Below, piece after piece: positions 18,067 through 27,974 of a stretch of 64,000 nucleotides of DNA (the first letter of the stretch is position 1; each line of letters opens with the position of its first letter). The DNA lies in NCBI RefSeq assembly GCF_003846135.1, contig NZ_RHHM01000011.1:97724-161723 (forward strand), read 5' to 3'. Under the pieces are notes generated by a model that was not told where the DNA came from, did not search any database, and worked only from the letters and a program-made list of their open reading frames with translations. Source of the DNA: Erwinia psidii (GTDB lineage: Bacteria; Pseudomonadota; Gammaproteobacteria; Enterobacterales; Enterobacteriaceae). The translations under genes were made by a program, and so were the position numbers.

Positions 18067-19724
18067 GGCGTCTGATTGTACTGGTACATAACCAGCCTTC
18101 CCTGCCGGTAACTGAAGTCTGCCCTGGGTAAGCCACGCTCACTGTTCTGCTCGCTACGCGACAACAACAGAATCAGCGTGACTCGGCCTTCATGGCGATG
18201 CTTTTCCAGCCACTGAGGAAAATCCGTGTCCGAAACAAATTTATCCTGCGCATCGGCATAGCTCAGACCATACTGCACCTCACCGCGCTGCTGATAGAGC
18301 AGAATATCGCTGCGTTGCAGTTCCCATGCCAGCCCGGAAGCGATCCCCGGACCGTTCGCCAGCAGGAAGCGACTGGTGCCGATCTCGTTTTTCATCCCCT
18401 GAATAAACTGCTGCGGCTGTTTGGAGTCCACCACCCGATCCGGTATAACCTGCCCAACGACCAGAGCCAGTCCCAACGGGCAACAGGCTGCCCAGACCCA
18501 GCGCGTCGTTGGTGCTTTAAGCGTAAGAAAACCGATCAGGCCCCACAGTAAAAAAGCGCTCCCCGCCAGCACCACTTTCAGTACTTCATGATGGCCATAC
18601 AGGGGATGTTTTGATAACCCCCACGGAGCAAGGAAGCCGACGATGGTGATGACACAAAGCAACCCGAAAATCAGGTTGATCCACCCATTTGCCCACAGCG
18701 CTTTGCTTCTGCTCTGCACCAGTTGCATAGCCCGTCGTGCCATCAATGCGGCCAGTGGCGCAAAGCACGGCAAAATATAGGTTGGCAACTTGCCTTTCGC
18801 GATGCTGAAAAACAGCAGCGGCATCACCACCCAGCTGAGCAGATAAAGACTGCCGCTGTTTTCATGCCGGTTACGCCAGCCGTTGTGCAACGCCGAAGGT
18901 AACAGCGCCAGCCACGGCAGGCAGCCAAGTACCAGAATGGGCAGGTAATACCAGAACGGCGCTTTGTGTTGCGCATTGTCTTCGGCAAAACGCTGAATAT
19001 GTTCAACCCAGAAGAAGTAGTGCCAGAAGTCCGGCTCATGTTGTGCAATGGCTATCGCCCATGGGGTACTGATTATCACCGCACCCGCCACCGCCAGCGG
19101 ACCAAACTGACACAATTCTTTGAAACGTTTCTGCTGGATAGCCCAGGGAAGAATAGCCACTACTGGCACCGCCAGCGCCAGAAATCCCTTGGTCATAAAG
19201 CCCATACCGCAGGCCAACCCCATCAACAGCCAGGCCAGTACTTTTTTACCCATCGTCGGCGCATTCACAGCCCGCCAGTAGCCACACATCGCTGCCACCA
19301 GCCACAAGGTGATCATTGGATCGAGCACCGCATAGCTGCCAATGCCATAAACCAACAGGCTGGTGAGAAAAATGATCCCAGCTATCACTGCGGTGATACG
19401 ACAGCACCAGATACGAAGCGTCAGCCAGTAAACCATCAGCGCCGTCAGGGTGATGGAGAAGACCGATCCAAAGCGCACCGCAAAATTATTGTGACCGAAA
19501 ATTAACTGGCTGAGGTTATTAATCCAGTAACCCGCAACCGGCTTTTCAAAATATCGCAAATCGAGAAAATGCGGGACCACCCAGTTTCCACTGGCCAGCA
19601 TCTGACGGCTAATTTCTGCGTAGCGGGTTTCATCAGGTTGCCACAGGTGGCGAAATTCCAGTGGGATCAGATAGTAAAGAGAAAACAAAAGCAAAAGGAG
19701 AAAGCCATTTCTCATCATTTTCAT
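18063..19724 (-). CDS. arnT: ArnT, lipid A 4-amino-4-deoxy-L-arabinosyltransferase
   Basis: ArnT transfers L-Ara4N from the undecaprenyl carrier to lipid A phosphates in the periplasm, lowering surface charge and giving polymyxin resistance. The 553-residue protein has about 12-13 membrane helices and a C-terminal periplasmic domain, in keeping with the GT83 family (about 550 residues). The first periplasmic loop carries the catalytic acidic pattern near PDETRYAEI. It starts 6 bases after arnD and overlaps arnE. Confidence 0.97.
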   Translation of the reverse strand: MKMMRNGFLLLLLFSLYYLIPLEFRHLWQPDETRYAEISRQMLASGNWVVPHFLDLRYFEKPVAGYWINNLSQLIFGHNNFAVRFGSVFSITLTALMVYWLTLRIWCCRITAVIAGIIFLTSLLVYGIGSYAVLDPMITLWLVAAMCGYWRAVNAPTMGKKVLAWLLMGLACGMGFMTKGFLALAVPVVAILPWAIQQKRFKELCQFGPLAVAGAVIISTPWAIAIAQHEPDFWHYFFWVEHIQRFAEDNAQHKAPFWYYLPILVLGCLPWLALLPSALHNGWRNRHENSGSLYLLSWVVMPLLFFSIAKGKLPTYILPCFAPLAALMARRAMQLVQSRSKALWANGWINLIFGLLCVITIVGFLAPWGLSKHPLYGHHEVLKVVLAGSAFLLWGLIGFLTLKAPTTRWVWAACCPLGLALVVGQVIPDRVVDSKQPQQFIQGMKNEIGTSRFLLANGPGIASGLAWELQRSDILLYQQRGEVQYGLSYADAQDKFVSDTDFPQWLEKHRHEGRVTLILLLSRSEQNSERGLPRADFSYRQGRLVMYQYNQTP

Positions 19725-19730
19725 ACAAAA

Positions 19731-20624
19731 TCACTCAATGAATTGCTGACATCCAAGCCATCCTTCACGACCAGGAAGGCTACCACGGACAATTTTTCCT
19801 GTCGGCAGGCTGGAGAGATCGTCAGGTAACAGCTCACTCAGCGGGCAAAACTGGATCCCCGCCTGCTTCGCCATCGTCAGCAGATCGCTGAACAGATCGC
19901 TCATCACTATTCCTTCCACCTCAGCATGGATTGTGTAAACCGGCGTACCGCGATCCTGACGGATCTGGTCGATGATAAAGGCATTAAAGTCCGCTTTACT
20001 GACCGTGGAGCCGACCACCTCGTCCCAGGTCGGCAGCGTCACCGGGATCTGGACAGTACCGGTGCTGCCGTCGCTTAGCAGCGGCAAAAATGGCGTGCTG
20101 CCACGGCAATCACTGTTGTAATGAAAATGAAACCCCTCTTTGGCATCGACGGTACGCCCATCGGCGCGCCAGCCCGCCACGGCGGAACAGGTAACAGGCT
20201 GCTCAGAGATCAGGCTTAAGGCATCCCGTCCCAGCCTGATTTGGCGCATCAACTGCTCTGGTGACCAGACACCCGCCCAGGTCTGCCAGGCAAAATGATC
20301 CCAGGCATGTAGCCCTACCTCATGATGATCTGCTGTGGCATTGATGACCTCTGCCAGCCCTTTGCCAATATTGCGTCCAGGCCAGGCCGTACCTGCCAGT
20401 AAGATATCCCAGCCGTAGAGTGACGCGGCATTGGAACGCAACATTTTCCACAGGAACTTCGGCTTCAACAAACGCCACAAGTGACGCCCCATGTTATCGG
20501 GACCAACACTGAAGAAAAAAGTGGCCTGGGTGCGATGTAGACCCAAAATTTCCAGAAGTTTAGGAACACCATCACGGGTGCCACGCCACGTATCAACATC
20601 TATACGGAGGCCAACCTTTCTCAT
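19731..20624 (-). CDS. arnD: ArnD, Und-P-4-deoxy-4-formamido-L-arabinose deformylase
   Basis: This polysaccharide deacetylase-family enzyme removes the formyl group from the lipid-linked sugar. The metal-binding motifs are visible: RIDVDTW near the N-terminus (the catalytic Asp pair) and [10 protein letters not shown] (the HxxxxH pair). At 297 residues it is the usual family length. Its ATG overlaps the arnA stop by four bases, so it is translationally coupled. Confidence 0.96.
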   Translation of the reverse strand: MRKVGLRIDVDTWRGTRDGVPKLLEILGLHRTQATFFFSVGPDNMGRHLWRLLKPKFLWKMLRSNAASLYGWDILLAGTAWPGRNIGKGLAEVINATADHHEVGLHAWDHFAWQTWAGVWSPEQLMRQIRLGRDALSLISEQPVTCSAVAGWRADGRTVDAKEGFHFHYNSDCRGSTPFLPLLSDGSTGTVQIPVTLPTWDEVVGSTVSKADFNAFIIDQIRQDRGTPVYTIHAEVEGIVMSDLFSDLLTMAKQAGIQFCPLSELLPDDLSSLPTGKIVRGSLPGREGWLGCQQFIE

Positions 20625-22603
20625 TTACTCTCTTCCACGCCGTCAACGGTGCGCAGGAAGAAATCCAGCGTAGCGTCAATGGTTTTATCCATGGTGACGA
20701 CTGGCGTCCAGCCCAGCAGACGTCGGGCGTTGCGAATAGCCGGTTTGCGGTGCTCAACATCCTGATAACCTTTTCCGTAGTAGCTGCTGCTTTCCACATC
20801 GCGGAAACCGGCAAAAGGTGGGAACTGATTACGTAGCGGATGACGTTCGAAGCTTTCCAGCAGTTGTTCCGCCAGCGATTGGATGCTCGCTTCGTTGTCC
20901 GGGTTACCGATGTTGATGATCTGCCCATCGCAGTTATTGTTTTTGTTCTCAATAATGCGGAACAGCGCCTCCACACCATCGCTGATGTCGGTGAAGCAGC
21001 GTTTCTGTTTACCGCCGTCAACCAGTTTAATCGGCGAGCCTTCTACCAGATTGAGGATAAGCTGGGTGATAGCGCGTGAGCTGCCAATCCGTGCCGCGTT
21101 GAGGTTGTCAAGGCGTGGCCCCATCCAGTTAAACGGGCGGAACAGCGTAAAACGCAGTCCTTCTTTATCACCATAAGCCCAGATCACCCGATCCAACAGC
21201 TGTTTGGAAACGGAATAAATCCAGCGCTGTTTGTTGATTGGCCCCACCACCAGGCTGGAACTGTCTTCATCAAAGTTCGGATCGGTACACATACCATAAA
21301 CTTCTGAGGTGGAAGGGAAAATGATACGTTTTTTATATTTCACGCAGTCACGAATAATTTTAAGATTCTCTTCAAAATCCAGCTCAAAGACGCGCAACGG
21401 ATTTCGTGTGTATTCGATTGGTGTGGCAATGGCCACCAGCGGCAGGATCACATCACATTTTTTGATGTGATACTCAATCCATTCTGAGTGAATGCTGATA
21501 TCCCCTTCCACAAACTGAAAGCGTGGATGGCCCACGAAGCGGCTGATAGCATCAGAACCAATATCCAGACCGTAAATATCGAAGTTATCATCCTTCAGCA
21601 AACGTTCGGTCAGATGGTTACCAATGAACCCATTGACGCCGAGGATCAACACGCGGGTACGGCGTTTAATGGCCGACACCGGCTGATTTCTCAACAGTGC
21701 TCCACTGACCAGGCCCAACGTCTGTGCCAGCTGAGCTCCCTGCATGTAAACGCCATTCTCGCTTTGTCCGGTAACGATTTCCAACGCGCCCTGGCCACAA
21801 GCCACAATAAGTGGGCTGACCGACAGCACCGTACCGGCTTTTGCCGCAGGCTGATCGTGACGAACCTTACCCTTCCAGACAAGGAATTTTGCTGAACCAA
21901 CGTAGCCAAACGCGCCCGGCCACGGCTCCGTTACCGCCCGCACCAGGTTGTTGACAACCTCGGCGGATTGCGACCAGTCAATCCGACCATCCTCAGGTTT
22001 GCGGCGACCGACCACGGTAGCCTGGCTGTGATCCTGTGCCCGACCGGTAAGCTGGCCTGCCTTGAGCGCCGGCAGACTGTCGGCCAGCAGCTGTTCCGCC
22101 GTGGCATTCAGTTTGCGATGCAGCGTCAGCGCATTATCGTCGGCAGCAATCAGCACCTTCTCCTGTGCCAGAATATCTCCGGCATCGGCGCGAGCGGTCA
22201 TCCGGTGTAACGTCACGCCGGTTTCGCTTTCGCCATTGACCAACACCCAGTTCAGTGGCGCACGCCCCCGGTATTTTGGCAACAGTGATCCATGCAGGTT
22301 AAAAGCCCCGGACGTCGCACAATTGAGGATATCTTCACACAGCAAATTGCGGTAATAAAAAGAGAAAATCGCCTCCGGTGCCATTGTCCTGATGCGATCA
22401 ACCCACAACGGGTGGTTAACGTCTTCAGGCGCAAATACCGGGATGCCAAAATCGGCAGCCGTGCGGGCTACTGAGGCAAAAAAAGGATTCTCTGCGGCAG
22501 AATCAGCGTGCGTAAAAATTGCATCAATCTGATAACCAGCCTTGACCAGCGCATTAATACCAATGCAACCAATATCGTGGTAGGCAAAAACAACGGCTTT
22601 CAT
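20621..22603 (-). CDS. arnA: ArnA, bifunctional UDP-Ara4N formyltransferase / UDP-glucuronate decarboxylase
   Basis: The 660-residue fusion has an N-terminal formyltransferase (residues 1-300) with the catalytic string [11 protein letters not shown] and RADAGDI. The C-terminal SDR-type decarboxylase (from about 315) has the NAD loop [16 protein letters not shown] and the YSVSK catalytic Tyr-Lys. The C-terminal half makes UDP-Ara4O from UDP-glucuronate; the N-terminal half formylates UDP-Ara4N made by ArnB. Length equals the E. coli protein. The ATG overlaps the arnC stop by one base. Confidence 0.97.
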   Translation of the reverse strand: MKAVVFAYHDIGCIGINALVKAGYQIDAIFTHADSAAENPFFASVARTAADFGIPVFAPEDVNHPLWVDRIRTMAPEAIFSFYYRNLLCEDILNCATSGAFNLHGSLLPKYRGRAPLNWVLVNGESETGVTLHRMTARADAGDILAQEKVLIAADDNALTLHRKLNATAEQLLADSLPALKAGQLTGRAQDHSQATVVGRRKPEDGRIDWSQSAEVVNNLVRAVTEPWPGAFGYVGSAKFLVWKGKVRHDQPAAKAGTVLSVSPLIVACGQGALEIVTGQSENGVYMQGAQLAQTLGLVSGALLRNQPVSAIKRRTRVLILGVNGFIGNHLTERLLKDDNFDIYGLDIGSDAISRFVGHPRFQFVEGDISIHSEWIEYHIKKCDVILPLVAIATPIEYTRNPLRVFELDFEENLKIIRDCVKYKKRIIFPSTSEVYGMCTDPNFDEDSSSLVVGPINKQRWIYSVSKQLLDRVIWAYGDKEGLRFTLFRPFNWMGPRLDNLNAARIGSSRAITQLILNLVEGSPIKLVDGGKQKRCFTDISDGVEALFRIIENKNNNCDGQIINIGNPDNEASIQSLAEQLLESFERHPLRNQFPPFAGFRDVESSSYYGKGYQDVEHRKPAIRNARRLLGWTPVVTMDKTIDATLDFFLRTVDGVEESK

Positions 22604-23583
22604 TATTTATCGTCCTCAGTGGAGGCGGAATGGGAAGAGTTGACTACTCGCTGAATAAAGTAACGGGGACGGGCGCGAACATCGTTGTAAATACGTCCAA
22701 TGTATTCACCCAACAACCCCATAGCGACAAATTGCGCACCGATAAAAATAAACAGTACGGCAAAGAGCATGAACACGCCTTCAGCAGCCCACTGTGGACC
22801 AAAGAACAGGCGTAACGCGATCAACAGTAAAGAAAAAGCAAAACCGGCCAGCGCAATCATGCTGCCCACTACGCTGAGCATACGCAATGGCGTGGTCGTC
22901 AGGCAGGTGACAAGGTCATACATCAGATTTATCAGCCGCATCAGACTGTATTTAGAATCGCCAAATTCCCGTTCTGCATGCAGTACCGGGATCTCAATAG
23001 CCCGGCGGGCAAAGGTGTTGGCAAGAATAGGAATAAACGTGCTGCGCTCATGACAATGCAGCATGGCATCAACGATATGGCGACGATAGGCACGCAGCAT
23101 ACAGCCATAGTCGCCCATCGCTTTGCCAGTGGTTCGCTGAATCAAATGGTTTATCAGCCGCGAAGCCTTCTTACGAAACCAGCTGTCCTGTCGGTTCTGA
23201 CGCACGGTTCCCACCACGTCATAGCCTTCCTCTGCGGTGGCAACCAGACGCGGGATCTCCTCAGGTGGGTTTTGTAAATCAGCATCCAGCGTGATGATCA
23301 AATCACCACTGACATGACTGAAACCGGCCATGATTGCCGAATGCTGACCATAGTTGCGGTTAAGCAGGATGGCAACCACATGGCTCCCCTCTTCCTCTGC
23401 CGCAGCTACCAGCATCGCAGCAGAGTTATCGCTGCTGCCATCGTCGACCAGCAGAATTTCGTAATCCATCGGCAGCTGAGCACAGGCATCGCCGGTTCGA
23501 CGGAGCAACTCTGGCAAACTTTCCTCTTCGTTGTAAACGGGGATTACTACGGAGACTTTATTAATAGATTGTTCAACAGTCAT
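22603..23583 (-). CDS. arnC: ArnC, undecaprenyl-phosphate Ara4FN transferase
   Basis: A GT2-family enzyme that attaches formylated Ara4N to undecaprenyl phosphate on the cytoplasmic face. The GT-A domain shows [26 protein letters not shown] and the [12 protein letters not shown] motif. Two C-terminal membrane helices follow, near residues 235-300. The ATG at 23583 lies inside the end of arnB (11-base overlap) and gives 326 residues with the conserved KVSVVIP close to the start; earlier in-frame starts would extend further into arnB. Confidence 0.95.
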   Translation of the reverse strand: MTVEQSINKVSVVIPVYNEEESLPELLRRTGDACAQLPMDYEILLVDDGSSDNSAAMLVAAAEEEGSHVVAILLNRNYGQHSAIMAGFSHVSGDLIITLDADLQNPPEEIPRLVATAEEGYDVVGTVRQNRQDSWFRKKASRLINHLIQRTTGKAMGDYGCMLRAYRRHIVDAMLHCHERSTFIPILANTFARRAIEIPVLHAEREFGDSKYSLMRLINLMYDLVTCLTTTPLRMLSVVGSMIALAGFAFSLLLIALRLFFGPQWAAEGVFMLFAVLFIFIGAQFVAMGLLGEYIGRIYNDVRARPRYFIQRVVNSSHSASTEDDK

Positions 23584-24724
23584 GAAATTTCTCAGCGATC
23601 TCACGCAGTGCAGCGATTACACGGCTGACATCGTCATCGGTCATTGTAGGAAATAATGGGATGGAGCAGATGCGCGCCGAGTTCCATTCGGTTGCAGGCA
23701 ACGCAAGCGCCGGGAAGCGCTCACGATAATATTTTTGACTATGTGCCGCGCGAAAGTGCAATCCGGTACCGATATTGCGCGATTTCAATTCCTGCATCAG
23801 CTCATCACGTGTCAGGCCACAACGCGCGCTGTCGACGCGGATAATAAACAGATGCCAGGCATGTTGGTGTGACCATTCTGGCAGGGACAGTGGCAGGAAC
23901 GGCGTGTCCTTAAGCTCACGCAGATAGCGCTTAGCAATATCCTGGCGACGGGCATTAAGCTGCGGCAGTTTTTCCAGCTGCACCAGGGCGATGGCGGCGT
24001 TGATATCCGCCAGATTATACTTGTAACCCGGCATTATCACTTCTGCCTGCGGCGCACGACCGTGCGTCTGACGGTCAAAGGCGTCAACGCCCAAACCGTG
24101 AAACTTCAGGCTGCGAATGCGGTGTGCCAGGGATTCATCATCCGTCACCACCAGTCCGCCCTCAGCGCAGGTCATATTTTTGATGGCATGGAACGAGAAG
24201 ATTGCCGTTCCCGTTCCGCCCACATGACGTCCCTTATAACAGGTACCGGCCGCATGAGCTGCATCATCAATTACCGGGATACCATAGCGCTTGCCGAGCG
24301 CATGAATGGCATCAATATCCGCAGGTGCTCCGGCATAATGCACCGGAAGAATCGCTTTGGTTCGGGGGGTAATCGCCGCCTCGATCAGTGCCGGTGTAAC
24401 CATTAACGTATCGCGATCAACATCAACCATGACTGGCTCTGCACCCAGCAAAGCAATCATGTTGAGCGTCGAAACCCAGGTCAGCGAGGGAGAAATCACC
24501 TCATCACCGGGGCCAATACCAAGTGCCATCAGCGTTACATGCATACCCGCCGTGGCGGAGCTCACCGCAATCGCATAACGATTGCCAGTCAGTTCACAGA
24601 ATGCGTTTTCAAGTTGTTGATTTTTGGGGCCAGTAGTAATCCAGCCAGAACGGAGTACGTCACTGACCGCCGCCAGTTCGTCTTCACCCATTGCCGGACG
24701 GGAAAAGGGGAGAAATTCGGACAT
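23573..24724 (-). CDS. arnB: ArnB, UDP-Ara4O aminotransferase
   Basis: A PLP enzyme of the DegT/DnrJ family that transaminates UDP-4-ketopentose to UDP-Ara4N using glutamate. The PLP lysine is Lys182 ([12 protein letters not shown]), and DDAAHAAG carries the ring-stacking Asp. The ATG at 24724 gives [17 protein letters not shown] and 383 residues, in line with the family; an ATG two codons earlier is less typical. It is the first gene of the seven-gene arn operon, all tightly packed or overlapping. Confidence 0.96.
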   Translation of the reverse strand: MSEFLPFSRPAMGEDELAAVSDVLRSGWITTGPKNQQLENAFCELTGNRYAIAVSSATAGMHVTLMALGIGPGDEVISPSLTWVSTLNMIALLGAEPVMVDVDRDTLMVTPALIEAAITPRTKAILPVHYAGAPADIDAIHALGKRYGIPVIDDAAHAAGTCYKGRHVGGTGTAIFSFHAIKNMTCAEGGLVVTDDESLAHRIRSLKFHGLGVDAFDRQTHGRAPQAEVIMPGYKYNLADINAAIALVQLEKLPQLNARRQDIAKRYLRELKDTPFLPLSLPEWSHQHAWHLFIIRVDSARCGLTRDELMQELKSRNIGTGLHFRAAHSQKYYRERFPALALPATEWNSARICSIPLFPTMTDDDVSRVIAALREIAEKFHDC

Positions 24725-24809
24725 GATCAAACTTCCTTTAACAGTCGCCTGGGGTTACTTTAACAGAGTGTGCGATCTATGCCTTCTGCTGTTTCGGTAA
24801 CCCGTTGAA

Positions 24810-24818
24810 ATTATACCA
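24810..24818 (-). promoter_or_regulatory. Candidate extended -10 promoter of the arn operon
   Basis: On the - strand TGGTATAAT is a perfect extended -10 about 86 bases before arnB. No close PmrA box (CTTAAT-N5-CTTAAT) sits at the -35. A single CTTAAT half site lies at 24976-24971, too far upstream for direct -35 replacement. Confidence 0.45.
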
Positions 24819-25438
24819 GCATTGATTTTATAGCCTGATGACAATTTCGTATCATTATTGGCCCATTTTTTCATAACCTTTCCTTTTACCTGGCACGAAA
24901 CATTGTGTCATGTTGTTGAGCGCGCTGGTTCAACGTTTCATTAACGATAGAGCAGATTCCTGAATTGAAAATTAAGATTGCCCCCAGAAAAGTAAATAAG
25001 CAGAAATTAGCGCGCCGCGAGGAAAAGGTTTAGCTTTCAGAGAGGAAAGGGCATCTGTTTTTTTGAATTTCGTGACATTCCTTGTAACAAACCTGGCTTA
25101 CATTTGGCTAAGCGCGTTACCCTCTTCTTCTGCAGCGCTTGTCTGAGCGCCAAATGGCGGCATCAAAAGAGGACAAAATCAGCCCCATTGGTCGTACCAG
25201 GCTGTGGAAGAAATGTTTATCAGACTGTGAACAAACGAAACGCCGCCCCCCTGAAGGCGTAATTAATTTTTCATTCAGCAGGTCCGCTCTGCTTAATCTT
25301 CCGCACAAAAAAGAGGCAACCGGTTCAGGGTTGCCTCTGCGTTTACTGGCCCACTGCAATCATAGATGATATCTGGCTGCCTGGTGTGATCTCGCCGGCA
25401 CCATCAGCGGCCTGTACGTCTTACATCATACGCCCGGA
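24819..25438. other. Long gap between arnB and gcd
   Basis: Both flanking genes are on the - strand. Apart from the gcd terminator at 25307-25338 and the arn promoter candidate, no gene is recognised. Short open frames around 25117-25369 on both strands have no family signature. Confidence 0.5.
25307..25338 (-). terminator. Terminator downstream of gcd
   Basis: AGAGGCAACC and GGTTGCCTCT form a perfect 10-bp stem with a 7-base loop, followed on the - strand by six T residues. It lies 100 bases after the gcd stop. Confidence 0.88.
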
Positions 25439-27826
25439 TTATTTTTTAGCTTCATCCGGCAATGCATAAGCAATAACGTAATCGCCCAGCTGGGTGCCAA
25501 AAGATCCATGCCCGCCGGCGGCAATCAGCACATACTGTTTACCGTTTACTGCATAGGTCATTGGTGTTGCCTGACCGCCTGCGGGCAGACGCGCCTCCCA
25601 CAACGCTTTGCCATTGCTGACGTTAAACGCGCGGAGGTAGTTATCCGCTGTTGCGGCAATAAACATGACGTTACCTGCGGTGGCGACAGGTGCCCCCAGC
25701 ATCGGCATACCCATTTTGAACGGCAGTGGCAACGGTGAACTGTCACGCACAGTACCAATGCGTTTTTTCCACACAATATCGTTGGTTTTCAAATCAATTG
25801 CAGAAATATATCCCCACGACGGCTGCTTACAGGGCAAGCCAAGCGGAGAAAGGAACGCGTTGAGTGTCACGCCATAGGGTACGCCATACTGCGGCTGAAC
25901 GCCGGTTTCAGTACCGCTGCCACCATTATCGTTTTTGTCCGGCCACTGCGGATTATTCGGGCCACGCGGGATCAGGCGCGAGACAAATGGCAGTGCCATC
26001 GGGTTGGTCACCGCAATCTGGCGATCGGTGTCCACCGAGATGCCACCCCACTCGAACATGCCCAGATTTCCGGGAAAGACCAGCGTGCCCTGCTCCGAAG
26101 GCGGCGTAAACGGCCCTTCATAACGCAGGCGGTGGAACATCACCCGACACACCAGTTGATCATAAACCGTGGCTCCCCACATATCCGCACCGCTCAGTTT
26201 TTTCTGCGGACGGTAAGTCAGTGCAGAGTATGGCTGCGTCAAAGAGAGGTAGTCACCTTTAGCCGCACCCTGTGGCACGGGGGTTTCCGGTGCAGGAACT
26301 ACTGTTTTGCCCGTGCGTCGATCCAGCACAAAAATATTGCCGGTTTTCGCTGGCACATAGATAACGGGCACCGTATTACCGCTACGATCGGTAATATCTG
26401 CAAGCGATGGCTGTGCCGGCACGTCCATATCCCACAAATCGTGGTGAACAGTCTGGTAAAACCAGGCAAGTTTGCCGGTAGTGGCATTCAGAGCCAGTAC
26501 ACCACTGGCAAAACGTTCCATTTCCGGCGTGCGGTTGCCGCCCCAGATATCCGGTGTGGCCACGCCAATCGGCAGGTAAACCATATCAAGCTTCGCATCA
26601 TAAGACGCAGGCGCCCAGGAATTCGGCGAGTTAGCGGTGTAATATTGCTTGTCCTGCGGCAGGATGTTGGGATCTTTGGCACCGGTATCAAATGCCCACA
26701 GCAGTTTACCGCTGTTAACATCAAAACCACGAATGACACCCGACGGCTCTTTGGTTGAATAGTTATCGGTCACAGCGCCGGCAATCACGATAACCTTATC
26801 CGTCACCACCGGTGGTGACGTAGGCTCATAGGCTCCGGCACGAACATTTGGCATATTTTGTTGCAGGTTAAGTTTGCCATTGTCACCAAATTCCGGGCAA
26901 CGCGCGCCCGTTTCCGCATCCAGCGCATACAGATTACCGTCATTAACCGGCAGGAATACGCGCCGTGCGCAGAGCGCCGGTTTACTTCCGACAGCGCTCG
27001 CCACCGGGGTTTCATAATAAGAAACGCCCCGGCAGGTAACATGTTGGAAAGAAGGATTGGTTTTCAGCTGTGGATCGAATTTCCACTTCTCTTTGCCGGT
27101 GGCCGCGTCCAGCGCAAACAGCATTTGGTGTGGTGTACACAGATAAAGGGAGTCCCCCATTTTAATGGGCGTTACCTCATCCGTTATTTCGCCCGGATCG
27201 CCGGGACGCTTCATATCTCCGGTACGGAAAGTCCATGCTTCCTGTAACTGACCAACGTTTTTGTCATTAATCTGCGTCAGCGGAGAGTAGCGCGTACCGC
27301 CCTGAGTACGACCATAGGCAGGCCAGTCACCAGCGGCAATCCCCTCCGCTGATGTGTGAATGTCAGCAGCCTGCGGTGGTGTGAGGGAACCATTGATTTC
27401 CTGCGGATCGTTGAAAACGGAGTAAATCAGCGTGACCACCGCCAGCACCAGAACCAGACTTAGCGCGCCACGACCATGTTTAGCGCCGGACAAACCGCGA
27501 TAAATAAACGGCAATACCAGCCACAGGCCAAAGAAACAGGTGACATCCAGTCGGGGCGTCAGCGCCCAGAAATCAGAGCCAACTTCCCACAGTGACCAGA
27601 ATAGCGTCGCCAGCAGAAACACCGCATACAGCAGCAACGCTGAAGCACGACGACGAAACAGCAGCCAGGCCACTCCCAGCTCAACCACACCTGCAATGAG
27701 GTAATAGAGCGAGCCGCCCAGCCTGGCCAGCCAGACTCCGCCAATCAGCAGATACAACCCACTGCAAGCGGCAAACACCGCCGTAAGGATCACGAGAATG
27801 CGTGATCCTGATGCTTTACTATGCAT
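25439..27826 (-). CDS. gcd: PQQ-dependent membrane glucose dehydrogenase
   Basis: Gcd oxidises glucose to gluconolactone in the periplasm and passes electrons to ubiquinone. Five N-terminal membrane helices (residues 8-140) precede the eight-bladed PQQ propeller, recognisable by WAYGR-type openings (DWPAYGRTQGG), EAWTFRTGD, and repeated ATGKLAWFYQ and NVMFIAATADNYLRAF blades. The ATG at 27826 (MHSKASGSRIL) gives 795 residues, almost the E. coli length of 796. pqqU lies 148 bases upstream on the same strand. No pqq biosynthesis genes are in the window. Confidence 0.97.
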   Translation of the reverse strand: MHSKASGSRILVILTAVFAACSGLYLLIGGVWLARLGGSLYYLIAGVVELGVAWLLFRRRASALLLYAVFLLATLFWSLWEVGSDFWALTPRLDVTCFFGLWLVLPFIYRGLSGAKHGRGALSLVLVLAVVTLIYSVFNDPQEINGSLTPPQAADIHTSAEGIAAGDWPAYGRTQGGTRYSPLTQINDKNVGQLQEAWTFRTGDMKRPGDPGEITDEVTPIKMGDSLYLCTPHQMLFALDAATGKEKWKFDPQLKTNPSFQHVTCRGVSYYETPVASAVGSKPALCARRVFLPVNDGNLYALDAETGARCPEFGDNGKLNLQQNMPNVRAGAYEPTSPPVVTDKVIVIAGAVTDNYSTKEPSGVIRGFDVNSGKLLWAFDTGAKDPNILPQDKQYYTANSPNSWAPASYDAKLDMVYLPIGVATPDIWGGNRTPEMERFASGVLALNATTGKLAWFYQTVHHDLWDMDVPAQPSLADITDRSGNTVPVIYVPAKTGNIFVLDRRTGKTVVPAPETPVPQGAAKGDYLSLTQPYSALTYRPQKKLSGADMWGATVYDQLVCRVMFHRLRYEGPFTPPSEQGTLVFPGNLGMFEWGGISVDTDRQIAVTNPMALPFVSRLIPRGPNNPQWPDKNDNGGSGTETGVQPQYGVPYGVTLNAFLSPLGLPCKQPSWGYISAIDLKTNDIVWKKRIGTVRDSSPLPLPFKMGMPMLGAPVATAGNVMFIAATADNYLRAFNVSNGKALWEARLPAGGQATPMTYAVNGKQYVLIAAGGHGSFGTQLGDYVIAYALPDEAKK

Positions 27827-27903
27827 AGTATGGACCTTTCCCAAATTTAACGTCTGCGATTCCACGCTGAGGTTGAATCGTAATAAATACCGGTTTCATA
27901 CTG

Positions 27904-27910
27904 ATTGTCT
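27904..27910. promoter_or_regulatory. ATTGTCT heptamer upstream of gcd
   Basis: ATTGTCT lies 78 bases before the gcd ATG, in the pqqU-gcd gap. The same heptamer or its complement occurs three times upstream of pqqU. It may be a shared operator; no known regulator is assigned. Confidence 0.3.
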
Positions 27911-27974
27911 GTCACGGTATTTTGAGCCTCGCTGGCAGACAGATATACACAACGCAGGTTGTTGCTGTTTCTGA

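Noticed and set aside
24736..24766. Direct repeat of CTTTAACAG 22 bases apart upstream of arnB
   Set aside because: One copy includes the arnB ribosome site, and the repeat does not match the PmrA or PhoP half-site consensus.
25117..25369. Overlapping frames on both strands between arnB and gcd
   Set aside because: Neither has a ribosome site or known motif, and they cover the gcd terminator.
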